64,000 nucleotides of DNA from Chloroflexota bacterium (GTDB taxonomy: Bacteria; Chloroflexota; Anaerolineae; Anaerolineales; Villigracilaceae), in NCBI GenBank assembly GCA_016191845.1, contig JACPVF010000018.1:48287-112286 (forward strand), given 5' to 3'. The notes under the pieces were generated by a model. The model was not told the DNA's origin. It did not search any database and worked only from the letters and a program-made list of their open reading frames with translations. Of this stretch, positions 1-6,831 are shown piece by piece (the stretch's first letter is position 1; every line of letters begins with the position of its first letter). Position numbers and translations under genes: made by a program.

Positions 1-1449
1 ATGGACCAAAAAGCAGGCGCACAGATCAGCCAGCGGGCATTCATTCAGTCGCTGGCCATTTTGTTCGTGTTGATGATGGCGGCGGGCATCCTCACCCGGG
101 TCATTCCAGCAGGCAGCTACGTCCACATGAGTTTGGGTGGCCGCCCGGGCATCGATCCTGATTCCTTCCGCTTCGTGGATCCGCCCGATTACCCGATCTG
201 GCGTTGGTTCATCGCGCCGCTCGAAGTCCTCACCAGCCCCAGCGGGCTGACGGTGGCGATCATCATCATCGTACTGTTCTTCGCGGGTGGCGCCTTCGCC
301 GTCATGGACAAGACGGGCACCCTGCGCGCCTTCATCGGTCGCATCGTACGGCGTTTTCGCGACCGCAAGTACCTGCTCTTGTGGATGGTTTCGCTGGCCT
401 TCATGTTTCTCGGCGCGACGCTCGGTACCTTCGAGGAAGTGGTGTTGCTGGTGCCCGTGATGATCGCCCTCTCCTACTCGCTCGGCTGGGACGCGCTGGT
501 CGGGCTGGGCATGTCGATCCTGGCCACCAATATGGGTTTCTCGGCCGCCATCTCCAACCCGTACACGCTCGGGGTGGCACAGCAACTGGCAGGACTTCCG
601 CTCTTCTCCGGCGCATGGTTCCGCATCCTCATCTTCGTGGCCATCTACCTGATCTTCACCCTGTTTCTCTCGGGCTATGCACACAAAATCGACAAGGATC
701 CCAAGGCTTCCCTCGTCCACGGCGAGGACCAGGCGGAGCGTGAAAAATACAAAAGGGCAGATACGGCCTTCACCGCCGATGACCCGAAGCAGAACCGCGC
801 CATGACCTTCTTCGGCGTTTTCCTGCTGCTCATCTTTGCCGTCATGTTGATGGGGCCCTTCGTCCCGTTCATTTCGGATTTCGCCCTGCCGCTGGTCGGC
901 ATCCTGTTCCTGATCGGCGGGTTGGGCGCGGGCTTCCTCTCGGGTGCTGGCAGCAAGACCGTCTGGCAGGGGCTGTACGAAGGCGCGACAGGCTTGCTCC
1001 CCTCGGTACCGTTGATCCTGATGGCCGCCAGCATCCGCTACATCATCGACAGCGGCGGCGTCACCGACACCATCCTGCATGCCGCCGCCGAGCAGTTCAA
1101 GAACCTGGGCGCCTTCCCTGCCGCGCTGGTGGTGTACGGCCTGGCGCTGGGCATTGAGTTCTTCATCGCCTCGGGTTCGGCCAAGGCCTTCTTGATGATG
1201 CCGATCATCCTGCCGCTCGGCGATTTGATCGGGGTCACCCGTCAAACCGCGGTGCTGGCTTACATCTTTGGCGATGGCTTCTCGAACCTGGCCTATCCCA
1301 CCAACCCCGTGCTGCTCATCAGCCTCGGCCTGACCGTGGTCAGCTACCCCAAGTGGATCCGCTGGACGGCCAAGTTGTGGCTATGGGTGATCCTGGCCAC
1401 CATCGCCTTCCTGGGAATCGCCGTTGCCATCCATTTTGGACCGTTCTAG
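1..1449 (+). CDS. YfcC family C4-dicarboxylate/amino-acid-type membrane transporter
   Basis: A 482-residue polytopic membrane protein whose sequence matches the YfcC/DcuC-like anaerobic carrier family (IT superfamily). Members are secondary transporters in the inner membrane; substrates are poorly known, with dicarboxylates, arginine/ornithine or small peptides suggested. About a dozen hydrophobic segments are visible, with a soluble charged loop near residues 225-265. Conserved family features include the AVMDKTG and GTFEEV stretches in the first half and the SGSAKAFLMMPI and YPTNPVL stretches in the second half, which in this superfamily form re-entrant substrate-binding hairpins. The first base of the window is the A of an ATG, so the true start could lie upstream. 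The following gene is an M14-like hydrolase, so peptide or amino-acid uptake is a reasonable guess, but the substrate is not determined by sequence. Confidence 0.8.
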   Translation: MDQKAGAQISQRAFIQSLAILFVLMMAAGILTRVIPAGSYVHMSLGGRPGIDPDSFRFVDPPDYPIWRWFIAPLEVLTSPSGLTVAIIIIVLFFAGGAFAVMDKTGTLRAFIGRIVRRFRDRKYLLLWMVSLAFMFLGATLGTFEEVVLLVPVMIALSYSLGWDALVGLGMSILATNMGFSAAISNPYTLGVAQQLAGLPLFSGAWFRILIFVAIYLIFTLFLSGYAHKIDKDPKASLVHGEDQAEREKYKRADTAFTADDPKQNRAMTFFGVFLLLIFAVMLMGPFVPFISDFALPLVGILFLIGGLGAGFLSGAGSKTVWQGLYEGATGLLPSVPLILMAASIRYIIDSGGVTDTILHAAAEQFKNLGAFPAALVVYGLALGIEFFIASGSAKAFLMMPIILPLGDLIGVTRQTAVLAYIFGDGFSNLAYPTNPVLLISLGLTVVSYPKWIRWTAKLWLWVILATIAFLGIAVAIHFGPF

Positions 1450-1455
1450 CTTTTG

Positions 1456-1547
1456 TGTCGTTGCGAGAAGGGCGTAGCCCGACGAAGCAACCTCCTTATA
1501 AAACAGGAGGTTGCTTTGGGCGAAAGAACATCACCCTCGCAACGACA
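1456..1547. repeat. Nested palindromic repeat, TGTCRTTGCGAG family, full-length copy
   Basis: Outer inverted ends TGTCGTTGCGAG (1456-1467) and CTCGCAACGACA (1536-1547) are exact complements. They enclose a second inverted repeat around AAGCAACCTCCT and AGGAGGTTGCTT. The unit fills the gap between the transporter and the DUF2817 gene. Related but shorter copies lie at 31549-31577 and 47426-47472. It resembles the dispersed REP/MITE-like palindromes of many bacteria and codes for nothing visible. Confidence 0.75.
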
Positions 1548-1558
1548 TCGGAGAAACC

Positions 1559-2677
1559 ATGGAATTTCTCTTCCCCTCCACGTATGAAGATTCCCGCGCC
1601 CGTTTCCGCGCGGACTTCGAGCAGATTCGATCACAGTGGGCGGATTCCCATCTCGAGTCGCATCCGCTGCAGGCCGACCCCACCCTGAGCATCGATTACG
1701 CCTGGGCCGAACCAGCCCGAAAACAAAATCTCGTCATCGTCTCCACGGGCCTGCATGGCATCGAGGGGTACGTCGGCTCGGCCATGCTCAAGCTCTTCAT
1801 GGACGAATTCACACCGCGTCTCGACCCTGAGAACACGGGCCTGCTGTTGGTGCATGCCATCAACCCATATGGCATGAAGCATCACCGCCGCTACAACGAA
1901 AACAACGTGGACCTGAACCGCAACTTCATCTGGGGGGAAGTCTTCGACCCGCAAGTCAATCCCGATTACGAACCGCTCCGCCCGATGCTGAATCCCGCAC
2001 GACCCATCGTCAACCTGTTCGCCAGCGATGTGGCATTTTTCTCACGTCTGGTTGGGAGCATCGTCAGGCTGGGCATTTTGCGCATCCGCCAGGGCATGTT
2101 GAGCGGACAGTATCGCCATCCGCACGGAGTGCAATTCGGCGGACAGGCCACCCAGGAAGGCACGCAGTTGATGCGCGAATTGTTCGACCAGGCCTTCGAG
2201 CAGTACGAGCAGATCATCCACCTCGACATGCACACGGGCTACGGTCCGCGCTATCAGATGAGCATGGTCAACTCGACGCGGGAACCGGCTTCGGGTCCAG
2301 AGTTGGTGCAGCGGTTCCAGTATCCGCTTGTCGTGGCGGCCACCCCGTCTGACTTCTACACCACAACGGGCGACATCACCGAGTATTTCTACCAACTGCA
2401 CGACGAGAAATATCCCACGAAGAAGATCTTCGGCACCTGCTTCGAATTTGGGACCTTCGGCGATTCGCTGCCGGCCCAGATTCGCAGCATGCGCATCACC
2501 ATCCTCGAAAACCGCCTCTGCCAGCACGGCGCCAAGTCGGATTCGCTGCGCCAGGCGGTGCGGAAGGAATACGAGGAATTGTTCTATCCCGCCGAAGAAA
2601 AGTGGCGTGAGAAGACCGTGACCGATTGCAGACAGGCAACCGAAGGCATCCTGCGTGCGTATACCCTGTTGAAGTAA
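1559..2677 (+). CDS. DUF2817 family, M14-like zinc carboxypeptidase/deacylase
   Basis: A 372-residue protein of the DUF2817 family, which belongs to the zinc carboxypeptidase (M14) fold. The zinc-binding HxxE is seen as H66-G-I-E69 in GLHGIEGY, the second histidine as H225 in HLDMHTGYG, and a candidate catalytic glutamate as E296 in FEFGTFG. The substrate-binding segment NPYGMKHHRRYNENNVDLNRNF is typical of M14 enzymes. The start is set at the ATG preceded by GGAG with proper spacing; an upstream in-frame ATG at 1511 lies inside the palindromic repeat and is unlikely. There is no signal peptide, so the enzyme is cytoplasmic. It probably hydrolyses a small amidated or peptide substrate, perhaps one imported by the upstream transporter; this link is inferred from adjacency only. 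Confidence 0.82.
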   Translation: MEFLFPSTYEDSRARFRADFEQIRSQWADSHLESHPLQADPTLSIDYAWAEPARKQNLVIVSTGLHGIEGYVGSAMLKLFMDEFTPRLDPENTGLLLVHAINPYGMKHHRRYNENNVDLNRNFIWGEVFDPQVNPDYEPLRPMLNPARPIVNLFASDVAFFSRLVGSIVRLGILRIRQGMLSGQYRHPHGVQFGGQATQEGTQLMRELFDQAFEQYEQIIHLDMHTGYGPRYQMSMVNSTREPASGPELVQRFQYPLVVAATPSDFYTTTGDITEYFYQLHDEKYPTKKIFGTCFEFGTFGDSLPAQIRSMRITILENRLCQHGAKSDSLRQAVRKEYEELFYPAEEKWREKTVTDCRQATEGILRAYTLLK

Positions 2678-2698
2678 ACGCCATAAAAGGAGAAAGTC

Positions 2699-2947
2699 AT
2701 GTCTGAAAAAATTCACACCGAAGAGTTTCGCGTCAACGGCGAGGAATTGCTCGCCAAGGTCAAACAATTGCTGCACGAAGGCAAGATCCGCCGCATCATC
2801 ATCAAGGACAAGGAAGGCAAGATCGTGATGGAGATCCCGATGACGCTGGGCGTGGTCGGCGCGTTGATCGCGCCCCAACTGGCGGCCATCGGCGCCATCG
2901 CTGCACTGGTGACCGAAGCCACTGTGATGGTCGAAAAGGTGGAGTAA
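2699..2947 (+). CDS. DUF4342 domain protein
   Basis: An 82-residue protein matching DUF4342, a small family often found near stress or membrane-associated genes and without a defined reaction. The N-terminal half (residues 1-45) is charged and alpha-helical with a basic strand RRIIIKDKEG, a pattern shared with UBA-like DUF4342 proteins. The C-terminal half (residues 46-75) is hydrophobic (MTLGVVGALIAPQLAAIGAIAALV), so it may associate with the membrane. The ATG is preceded by AAAAGGAGAAAG, a strong ribosome binding site. The gene follows the DUF2817 gene by 21 bases on the same strand and ends before an intrinsic terminator, so the two are probably co-transcribed. The function is unknown. Confidence 0.8.
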   Translation: MSEKIHTEEFRVNGEELLAKVKQLLHEGKIRRIIIKDKEGKIVMEIPMTLGVVGALIAPQLAAIGAIAALVTEATVMVEKVE

Positions 2948-2967
2948 TTTTCGTCCGTGCAGGGTCA

Positions 2968-3002
2968 ACGGGACTCAGCCTTCGGGCCGGGTCCCGTTTT
3001 TT
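2968..3002 (+). terminator. Intrinsic terminator after DUF4342 gene
   Basis: ACGGGAC pairs with GTCCCGT across a loop that itself contains a short GGCC-rich arm, followed by TTTTTT. It closes the first transcription unit before the iron operon. Confidence 0.8.
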
Positions 3003-3102
3003 GTGCGGAACCAGGCTACAGATCCGCACAAAGGGATTGTAAGGATATTCATGGGCGGGAAGTGATATTTTTCCCTATTCAAAAATCGGGGGTTCTGGAA
3101 TA

Positions 3103-3139
3103 ATAAGGTCAGCCATAACATTTTGTAAAGGCAAGCCTT
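3103..3139 (+). promoter_or_regulatory. Candidate metalloregulator operator overlapping the RBS
   Basis: Just upstream of the DtxR-type gene, AAGGC-AA-GCCTT (3128-3139) is a near-perfect dyad that directly abuts the ATG and contains the AAAGG ribosome binding site. A related half, ATAAGGTCAGCC, begins at 3103 and is complementary in part to GGCAAGCCTTAT, giving a second, longer inverted arrangement. DtxR/IdeR/MntR operators are A/T-flanked dyads of this kind. Binding here would give autoregulation of the whole feo operon. The assignment is inference from symmetry and position. Confidence 0.3.
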
Positions 3140-3802
3140 ATGTCTCTCCTGCAACTGAGCGAAAGCACGGAAATGTATCTCAAGGCCATGGTGGAACTCG
3201 GCCTGAGCAACGTCGTGTCCATTGGCCGTCTGGCCGAGCGCCTGAACGTGACGCCCGTCTCGGCCAACGAGATGGTACGGCGGCTCGGCGATCAGGGCCT
3301 GCTGACCCACACACCTTACAAAGGCGTCTCACTGACCGACAAGGGCCGAGAGGCGGCCTGCGACGTGGTGCGCCGTCAACGCTTGTGGGAAGTATTCCTG
3401 TACGAGCATCTGCACATCGAATGGGCCAAACTATACGAGCTGGCCTGTTCCCTGGAACACGCCACTGCCCCCGAGGTGACCGAGGCACTGGCGGCCTTCC
3501 TCGACGATCCAAAGTTTTGTCCGCGCGGCAACCCCATCCCCGCCGCAGACGGGACCTTCCAGCCGCTGGACGGACATCCGCTCAGCACCGCCTCGGTCGG
3601 CGAGACCATGGAGGTGCTGGCCATCAACGCCACGACCACGGATGTGCTCAAATATTTGCAGGAACGCGGCATCCTGCCAGGGCAGACGATCCGCGTGCTC
3701 GAGGCCGCTCCGCTCCAGGGTCCGCTGACGCTCAAGGTCGGCGAAAAGGAAGTGGCGCTTGGCTTGTCGCTGGCTGAATTTGTGATCGTGAAAACCGAAT
3801 GA
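3140..3802 (+). CDS. DtxR/MntR-family metal-dependent transcriptional regulator
   Basis: A 220-residue iron- or manganese-dependent repressor. The N-terminal winged helix-turn-helix spans about residues 5-65 (SIGRLAERLNVTPVSANEMVRRLGDQGLL, then the wing PYKGVSLTDKG). A helical dimerisation/metal-binding domain follows (about 70-140, containing ECS-like residues around WAKLYELACSLEHA and CPRGNP). A C-terminal FeoA/SH3-like domain occupies about 145-220. It is the first gene of the feo operon and its stop codon overlaps a potential ATG of feoA, so the regulator probably controls iron uptake and its own synthesis. The ATG at 3140 follows AAAGG with eight bases spacing. IdeR-like iron sensing is likelier than MntR-like manganese sensing because of the neighbours. 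Confidence 0.9.
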   Translation: MSLLQLSESTEMYLKAMVELGLSNVVSIGRLAERLNVTPVSANEMVRRLGDQGLLTHTPYKGVSLTDKGREAACDVVRRQRLWEVFLYEHLHIEWAKLYELACSLEHATAPEVTEALAAFLDDPKFCPRGNPIPAADGTFQPLDGHPLSTASVGETMEVLAINATTTDVLKYLQERGILPGQTIRVLEAAPLQGPLTLKVGEKEVALGLSLAEFVIVKTE

Positions 3803-3816
3803 ATCAAGGACTCATC

Positions 3817-4071
3817 ATGACCGAACCCACCCAACTCCATTTGCTTCGCCCGGGCCAGAAGGCCACCATCACGCGCATCGGCGGGAATACCGCCCTACGC
3901 CGCCGTTTTGCCGAAATGGGCATCGTGCGCGGCGAGACCATTTTGATCGAGCGGCACGCGCCGCTGGGCGACCCCGTGGAATATTTCATCAAGGGCTATC
4001 ACCTGGCCCTTCGCAAAGAGGAAGCCGCCCAGATCGAAGTCCTGCTGCTCGGGGTGGATCATCATGGCTGA
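3817..4071 (+). CDS. feoA: FeoA family ferrous iron transport accessory protein
   Basis: A small SH3-fold protein of 84 residues (MTEPTQLHLLRPGQKATITRI...). It carries the FeoA signature of a GQKATI strand, a LRRRFAEMGIVRGETILIERHAPLGDPVEY core and a C-terminal LALRKEEAAQIEV. FeoA is a cytoplasmic partner thought to modulate the FeoB GTPase. The start at 3817 is chosen because AAGGA lies seven bases upstream; an in-frame ATG at 3799 overlaps the stop of the regulator but has no ribosome binding site of its own. The gene overlaps the following GTPase gene by eight bases, which suggests translational coupling. Confidence 0.9.
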   Translation: MTEPTQLHLLRPGQKATITRIGGNTALRRRFAEMGIVRGETILIERHAPLGDPVEYFIKGYHLALRKEEAAQIEVLLLGVDHHG

Positions 4072-4567
4072 CCTGACCATCGCGCTGGCGGGCAATCCCA
4101 ACGCGGGCAAGACCACCATCTTCAACGCACTGACGGGCCTGCATCAGCACACGGGCAACTGGCCTGGCAAGACAGTCGAGAAAAAGGAAGGCGAGATCGA
4201 GCTGGGCAACCTGACCATCAACGTCGTGGACCTGCCTGGCACCTACAGTCTGACCGCCTACTCGCCCGAGGAGATCATCGCCCGCGATTACATCATCGAG
4301 GAACGGCCTGACGTGGTCGTCAACGTTCTGGATGCCACCAACCTCGAGCGCAATCTGTACCTGACCGTGCAGATCCTCGAACTGGACGTGCCCGTGGTGC
4401 TGGCCCTCAACATGACCGACGACCTGCACAAGGATGGCGCCCGCATCGACTCGGGCGAACTCTCGCGCCTGCTGGGTGGCATCCCCATCGTTTCCACCAC
4501 TGCCAACCAGGGCAAGGGTATCGACGAACTGATCAATACCGCCATCAAAGCCGCAGGAAAGAATTGA
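4064..4567 (+). CDS. feoB: FeoB G-domain as a separate protein (small GTPase part)
   Basis: A 167-residue protein equal to the N-terminal GTPase domain of FeoB and nothing more. The G1 motif GNPNAGKT (about 11-18), the switch region TGNWPGKTVE with its G2 threonine, G3 DLPG, G4 NMTD and a G5-like STTANQGKG are all intact. It ends exactly where the GDI/helical linker of normal FeoB would begin. The rest of FeoB is encoded by the next gene, one base downstream in a different reading frame. Because that gene has its own AGGAAAG ribosome binding site and both parts are well preserved, this looks like a natural split and not a recent frameshift. The product should act in the cytoplasm on the membrane half of the transporter. 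Confidence 0.9.
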   Translation: MADLTIALAGNPNAGKTTIFNALTGLHQHTGNWPGKTVEKKEGEIELGNLTINVVDLPGTYSLTAYSPEEIIARDYIIEERPDVVVNVLDATNLERNLYLTVQILELDVPVVLALNMTDDLHKDGARIDSGELSRLLGGIPIVSTTANQGKGIDELINTAIKAAGKN

Positions 4568-4568
4568 C

Positions 4569-6254
4569 ATGACCGTTGCTTCCCGTGAAATTTTCCGCCT
4601 CGACTATGGCGGCAAACTCGAACGCCAGATCGCCAGCCTCATGGCGGCCTTCGAGGAAATCCAGTTCGACACCGGCCGTTATCCCAAACGCTGGCTGGCC
4701 ATCAAACTACTCGAAGCCGACCCCGATATCCTGGCACGCGTCCAGGCCATGCCCAATGGAGAGCAGGTCATCGCACGCGCGCAGCAGGGCGCGGAACACA
4801 TCAAATCCATGCTCGGCGATGAAGTGGACCTGATCACCGCCGACCATCGCTACGGCTTCATCAACGGCGTGGTGCGCCAGTCGCTACACCGCCCGCTCAT
4901 CGACCGCATCACCCTCACCGACCGCATCGACAACATCGTCACGCACAAGTGGCTGGGATTGCCCGTCTTCTTCGCCGTGATGTACATCATCTTCCGCCTG
5001 GTGATCGACGTCTCCTCGCCCTTCCTGGATTGGACCGACGCCCTCATCACGGGCCCCATCTCGCGCTGGCTCTCGGCCCTTCTGAACCTGATGCTGGCTC
5101 CGTCATGGCTGCGTTCCCTGCTCGTCGACGGGATCGTGGCAGGCGTGGGCGGCGTGCTGGTCTTCGTGCCTGGACTATTGATCCTGTACTTTTTCCTGGC
5201 CCTGCTCGAAGACTCAGGCTACATGTCGCGCGCCGCCTTCGTCATGGACCGTTTCATGCGCGTGGTGGGTCTGCACGGCAAGTCCTTCATCCCGATGATC
5301 CTCGGCTTCGGTTGTGCTGTCCCCGCCGTGTACGCCACGCGGACCATCGCCTCGCGCCGTGACCGCATCCTGACCGCGCTGCTCGTGCCGCTCATGTCCT
5401 GCTCGGCGCGCCTGCCCGTGTACGTGGTCTTTGGGCTGGCCTTCTTCGGCTCGCGCGCAGGGACGGTCATCTGGGCCATGTATGCGTTGGGCATCGTGGT
5501 AGCCATGTTAGCAGGCATGGTCTTCACCCGCACCATCCTCAAGCCCGACGTCTCCTCCGCGTTCGTGCTGGAACTGCCGCCTTACCGTCAGCCCGCGCTC
5601 AAGAGTGTGCTGATCCACATGTGGGAGAACACGCGCGAGTTCATCCGCAAGGCAGGGACCACCATCCTGGCCGCGTCCGTCATCATGTGGATTCTGCTCA
5701 ACCTGCCCTGGGGCGTGACCAACCAACGCGACTCGTACTTTGGAAAAGTCAGCGGCGCGATCTCGCCCATCTTCGCCCCACTCGGATTCGGCAACTGGGA
5801 GACGGGCGGCGCACTGGTCTCGGGCTTCATGGCCAAGGAGATCGTGGTCAGCACCATGAGCCAAATCTACGTCGGCGGGGCAAATGCTCAGGTAACGGAG
5901 CCCACCACGGTCACGGAAGACCTGGTCGGCATCGGCAAAGGCTTCGTCGACGCGGTGGTCCAATCCGCAAAGATCGCGGCAGACATCATCCCAGGTGTGC
6001 ACCTCGTGGACGAGAACGCCGCCAGCGAAGATACCGCCCTGAGCACGGAACTCCGCGATCACTTCACGCCGCTCAGCGCTGCGTCACTGCTGGTGTTCGT
6101 GCTGCTCTACGTGCCCTGTGTGGCCACCCTCGGCGCGATCAAACAGGAATTTGGCTCGTCGTGGGCCGTAACTTCGGCCGTGTATCAGACCGTCGTGGCC
6201 TGGATCGCCGCTTTCGTCGTCTATCAAGGCGGCCACCTGCTGGGGCTGGGTTAA
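4569..6254 (+). CDS. feoB: FeoB membrane permease part (GDI linker plus transmembrane domain)
   Basis: A 561-residue protein equal to FeoB without its GTPase domain. Residues 1-120 form the soluble helical GDI-like linker (LDYGGKLERQIASLMAAFEE...). From about residue 130 on there are multiple membrane helices. Two gate motifs are present: GFGCAVPAVYATR, where family members usually have GCNVPA, and LMSCSARLPVY. The ELPPYRQP stretch between the two Gate domains is also conserved. An extracytoplasmic-type insertion rich in V, T and E lies near residues 435-500, before the final helices. The ATG is preceded by AGGAAAG at seven bases. Together with the preceding GTPase protein it should form the inner-membrane ferrous iron transporter. 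FeoC follows downstream. Confidence 0.92.
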   Translation: MTVASREIFRLDYGGKLERQIASLMAAFEEIQFDTGRYPKRWLAIKLLEADPDILARVQAMPNGEQVIARAQQGAEHIKSMLGDEVDLITADHRYGFINGVVRQSLHRPLIDRITLTDRIDNIVTHKWLGLPVFFAVMYIIFRLVIDVSSPFLDWTDALITGPISRWLSALLNLMLAPSWLRSLLVDGIVAGVGGVLVFVPGLLILYFFLALLEDSGYMSRAAFVMDRFMRVVGLHGKSFIPMILGFGCAVPAVYATRTIASRRDRILTALLVPLMSCSARLPVYVVFGLAFFGSRAGTVIWAMYALGIVVAMLAGMVFTRTILKPDVSSAFVLELPPYRQPALKSVLIHMWENTREFIRKAGTTILAASVIMWILLNLPWGVTNQRDSYFGKVSGAISPIFAPLGFGNWETGGALVSGFMAKEIVVSTMSQIYVGGANAQVTEPTTVTEDLVGIGKGFVDAVVQSAKIAADIIPGVHLVDENAASEDTALSTELRDHFTPLSAASLLVFVLLYVPCVATLGAIKQEFGSSWAVTSAVYQTVVAWIAAFVVYQGGHLLGLG

Positions 6255-6297
6255 TTCGCCCGAGCGCAGTCGAAGGGCGAACCAAGGCTTCTGAAAA

Positions 6298-6585
6298 ATG
6301 CTGACACAACTCACTGAACTATTGGCTTCCAAAGAAAGCGGCTTGAGCCTGGCCGAGATCAGCCGCACGCTGAACGCCCAGCCGTCGGCAGTGCTATCCA
6401 TGATCAACCTGCTCGTCCAGAAGGGCCGCCTGATCGAGATCGGCCCCGACGGCGGTTACTGCGCAGGCTGCGGCTCCCAATCCGATTGCAACCTGCTGGC
6501 CGCGCGCGGAAAGCGCTATGTGCTGGCAACGCAGGGGCAGGCTGCGGCTCCCATCGTCGGATGCCAAAAGTCGGGAGACTTTTAA
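6298..6585 (+). CDS. feoC: FeoC-like winged-helix regulator
   Basis: A 95-residue protein with a winged helix over residues 1-55 (LTELLASKESGLSLAEISRTLNAQPSAVLSMINLLVQKGRLIEI). A short cysteine cluster follows (CAGCGSQSDC), and a further lone cysteine sits near the C terminus. This matches FeoC, where the cysteines may carry an iron-sulphur cluster and the protein modulates FeoB stability or activity. It is the last gene of the feo operon, 43 bases after the permease gene; the spacer holds a GAGCGCAGTCGAAGG sequence also found inside the recJ repeat insertion. No terminator is obvious directly after it, but a strong new promoter begins 50 bases downstream. Confidence 0.82.
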   Translation: MLTQLTELLASKESGLSLAEISRTLNAQPSAVLSMINLLVQKGRLIEIGPDGGYCAGCGSQSDCNLLAARGKRYVLATQGQAAAPIVGCQKSGDF

Positions 6586-6634
6586 CTCCACAGTCTCAGT
6601 TTGTTAACGTTGTCTAAACATCTATCATTTGGCT

Positions 6635-6663
6635 TTGACAAATCCTCCCTGCCCTGCTATACT
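6635..6663 (+). promoter_or_regulatory. Consensus housekeeping promoter for the RNase J leader
   Basis: TTGACA (6635-6640), a 17-base spacer and TATACT (6658-6663) form a near-perfect sigma-70/SigA promoter. Transcription should begin near 6670, giving a leader of about 160 bases before the RNase J start. Confidence 0.85.
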
Positions 6664-6685
6664 CACCGCGTTTAAGTTGACTTTC

Positions 6686-6815
6686 ACTGCCATTCGGCAG
6701 TTTGTTTGAAACAATCGCATGTGGAGTGGCCCCTCGCGAGTTAGTCGGCAGGGGCTTTTTTGTGCAACGATACTTGAACCTTTCCGCCATTAGGCGGTTA
6801 TTATCCTTTTTAACT
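6686..6815 (+). promoter_or_regulatory. Structured leader of the RNase J gene with internal terminator
   Basis: Three hairpins lie between the promoter and the gene. The first is ACTGCC-ATTC-GGCAGT (6686-6701). The second is GCCCCT...AGGGGC (6729-6755) followed by TTTTTT (6756-6761), a complete intrinsic terminator. The third is CCGCC-ATTA-GGCGG (6784-6797) followed by a T-rich run. Either the gene is controlled by premature termination, or a small RNA of about 90 bases (near 6670-6761) is made here. Autoregulation by RNase J itself would be in keeping with ribonuclease genes in other bacteria but is inference. Confidence 0.55.
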
Positions 6816-6831
6816 GAGGTTAGAAAAACAA

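Noticed and set aside
2042..2968. A long minus-strand open frame (308 codons) opposite the DUF2817 and DUF4342 genes
   Set aside because: It is antisense to two well-supported genes, rich in His/Asp/Gly/Leu as expected from reverse-reading high-GC codons, and has no recognisable domain.
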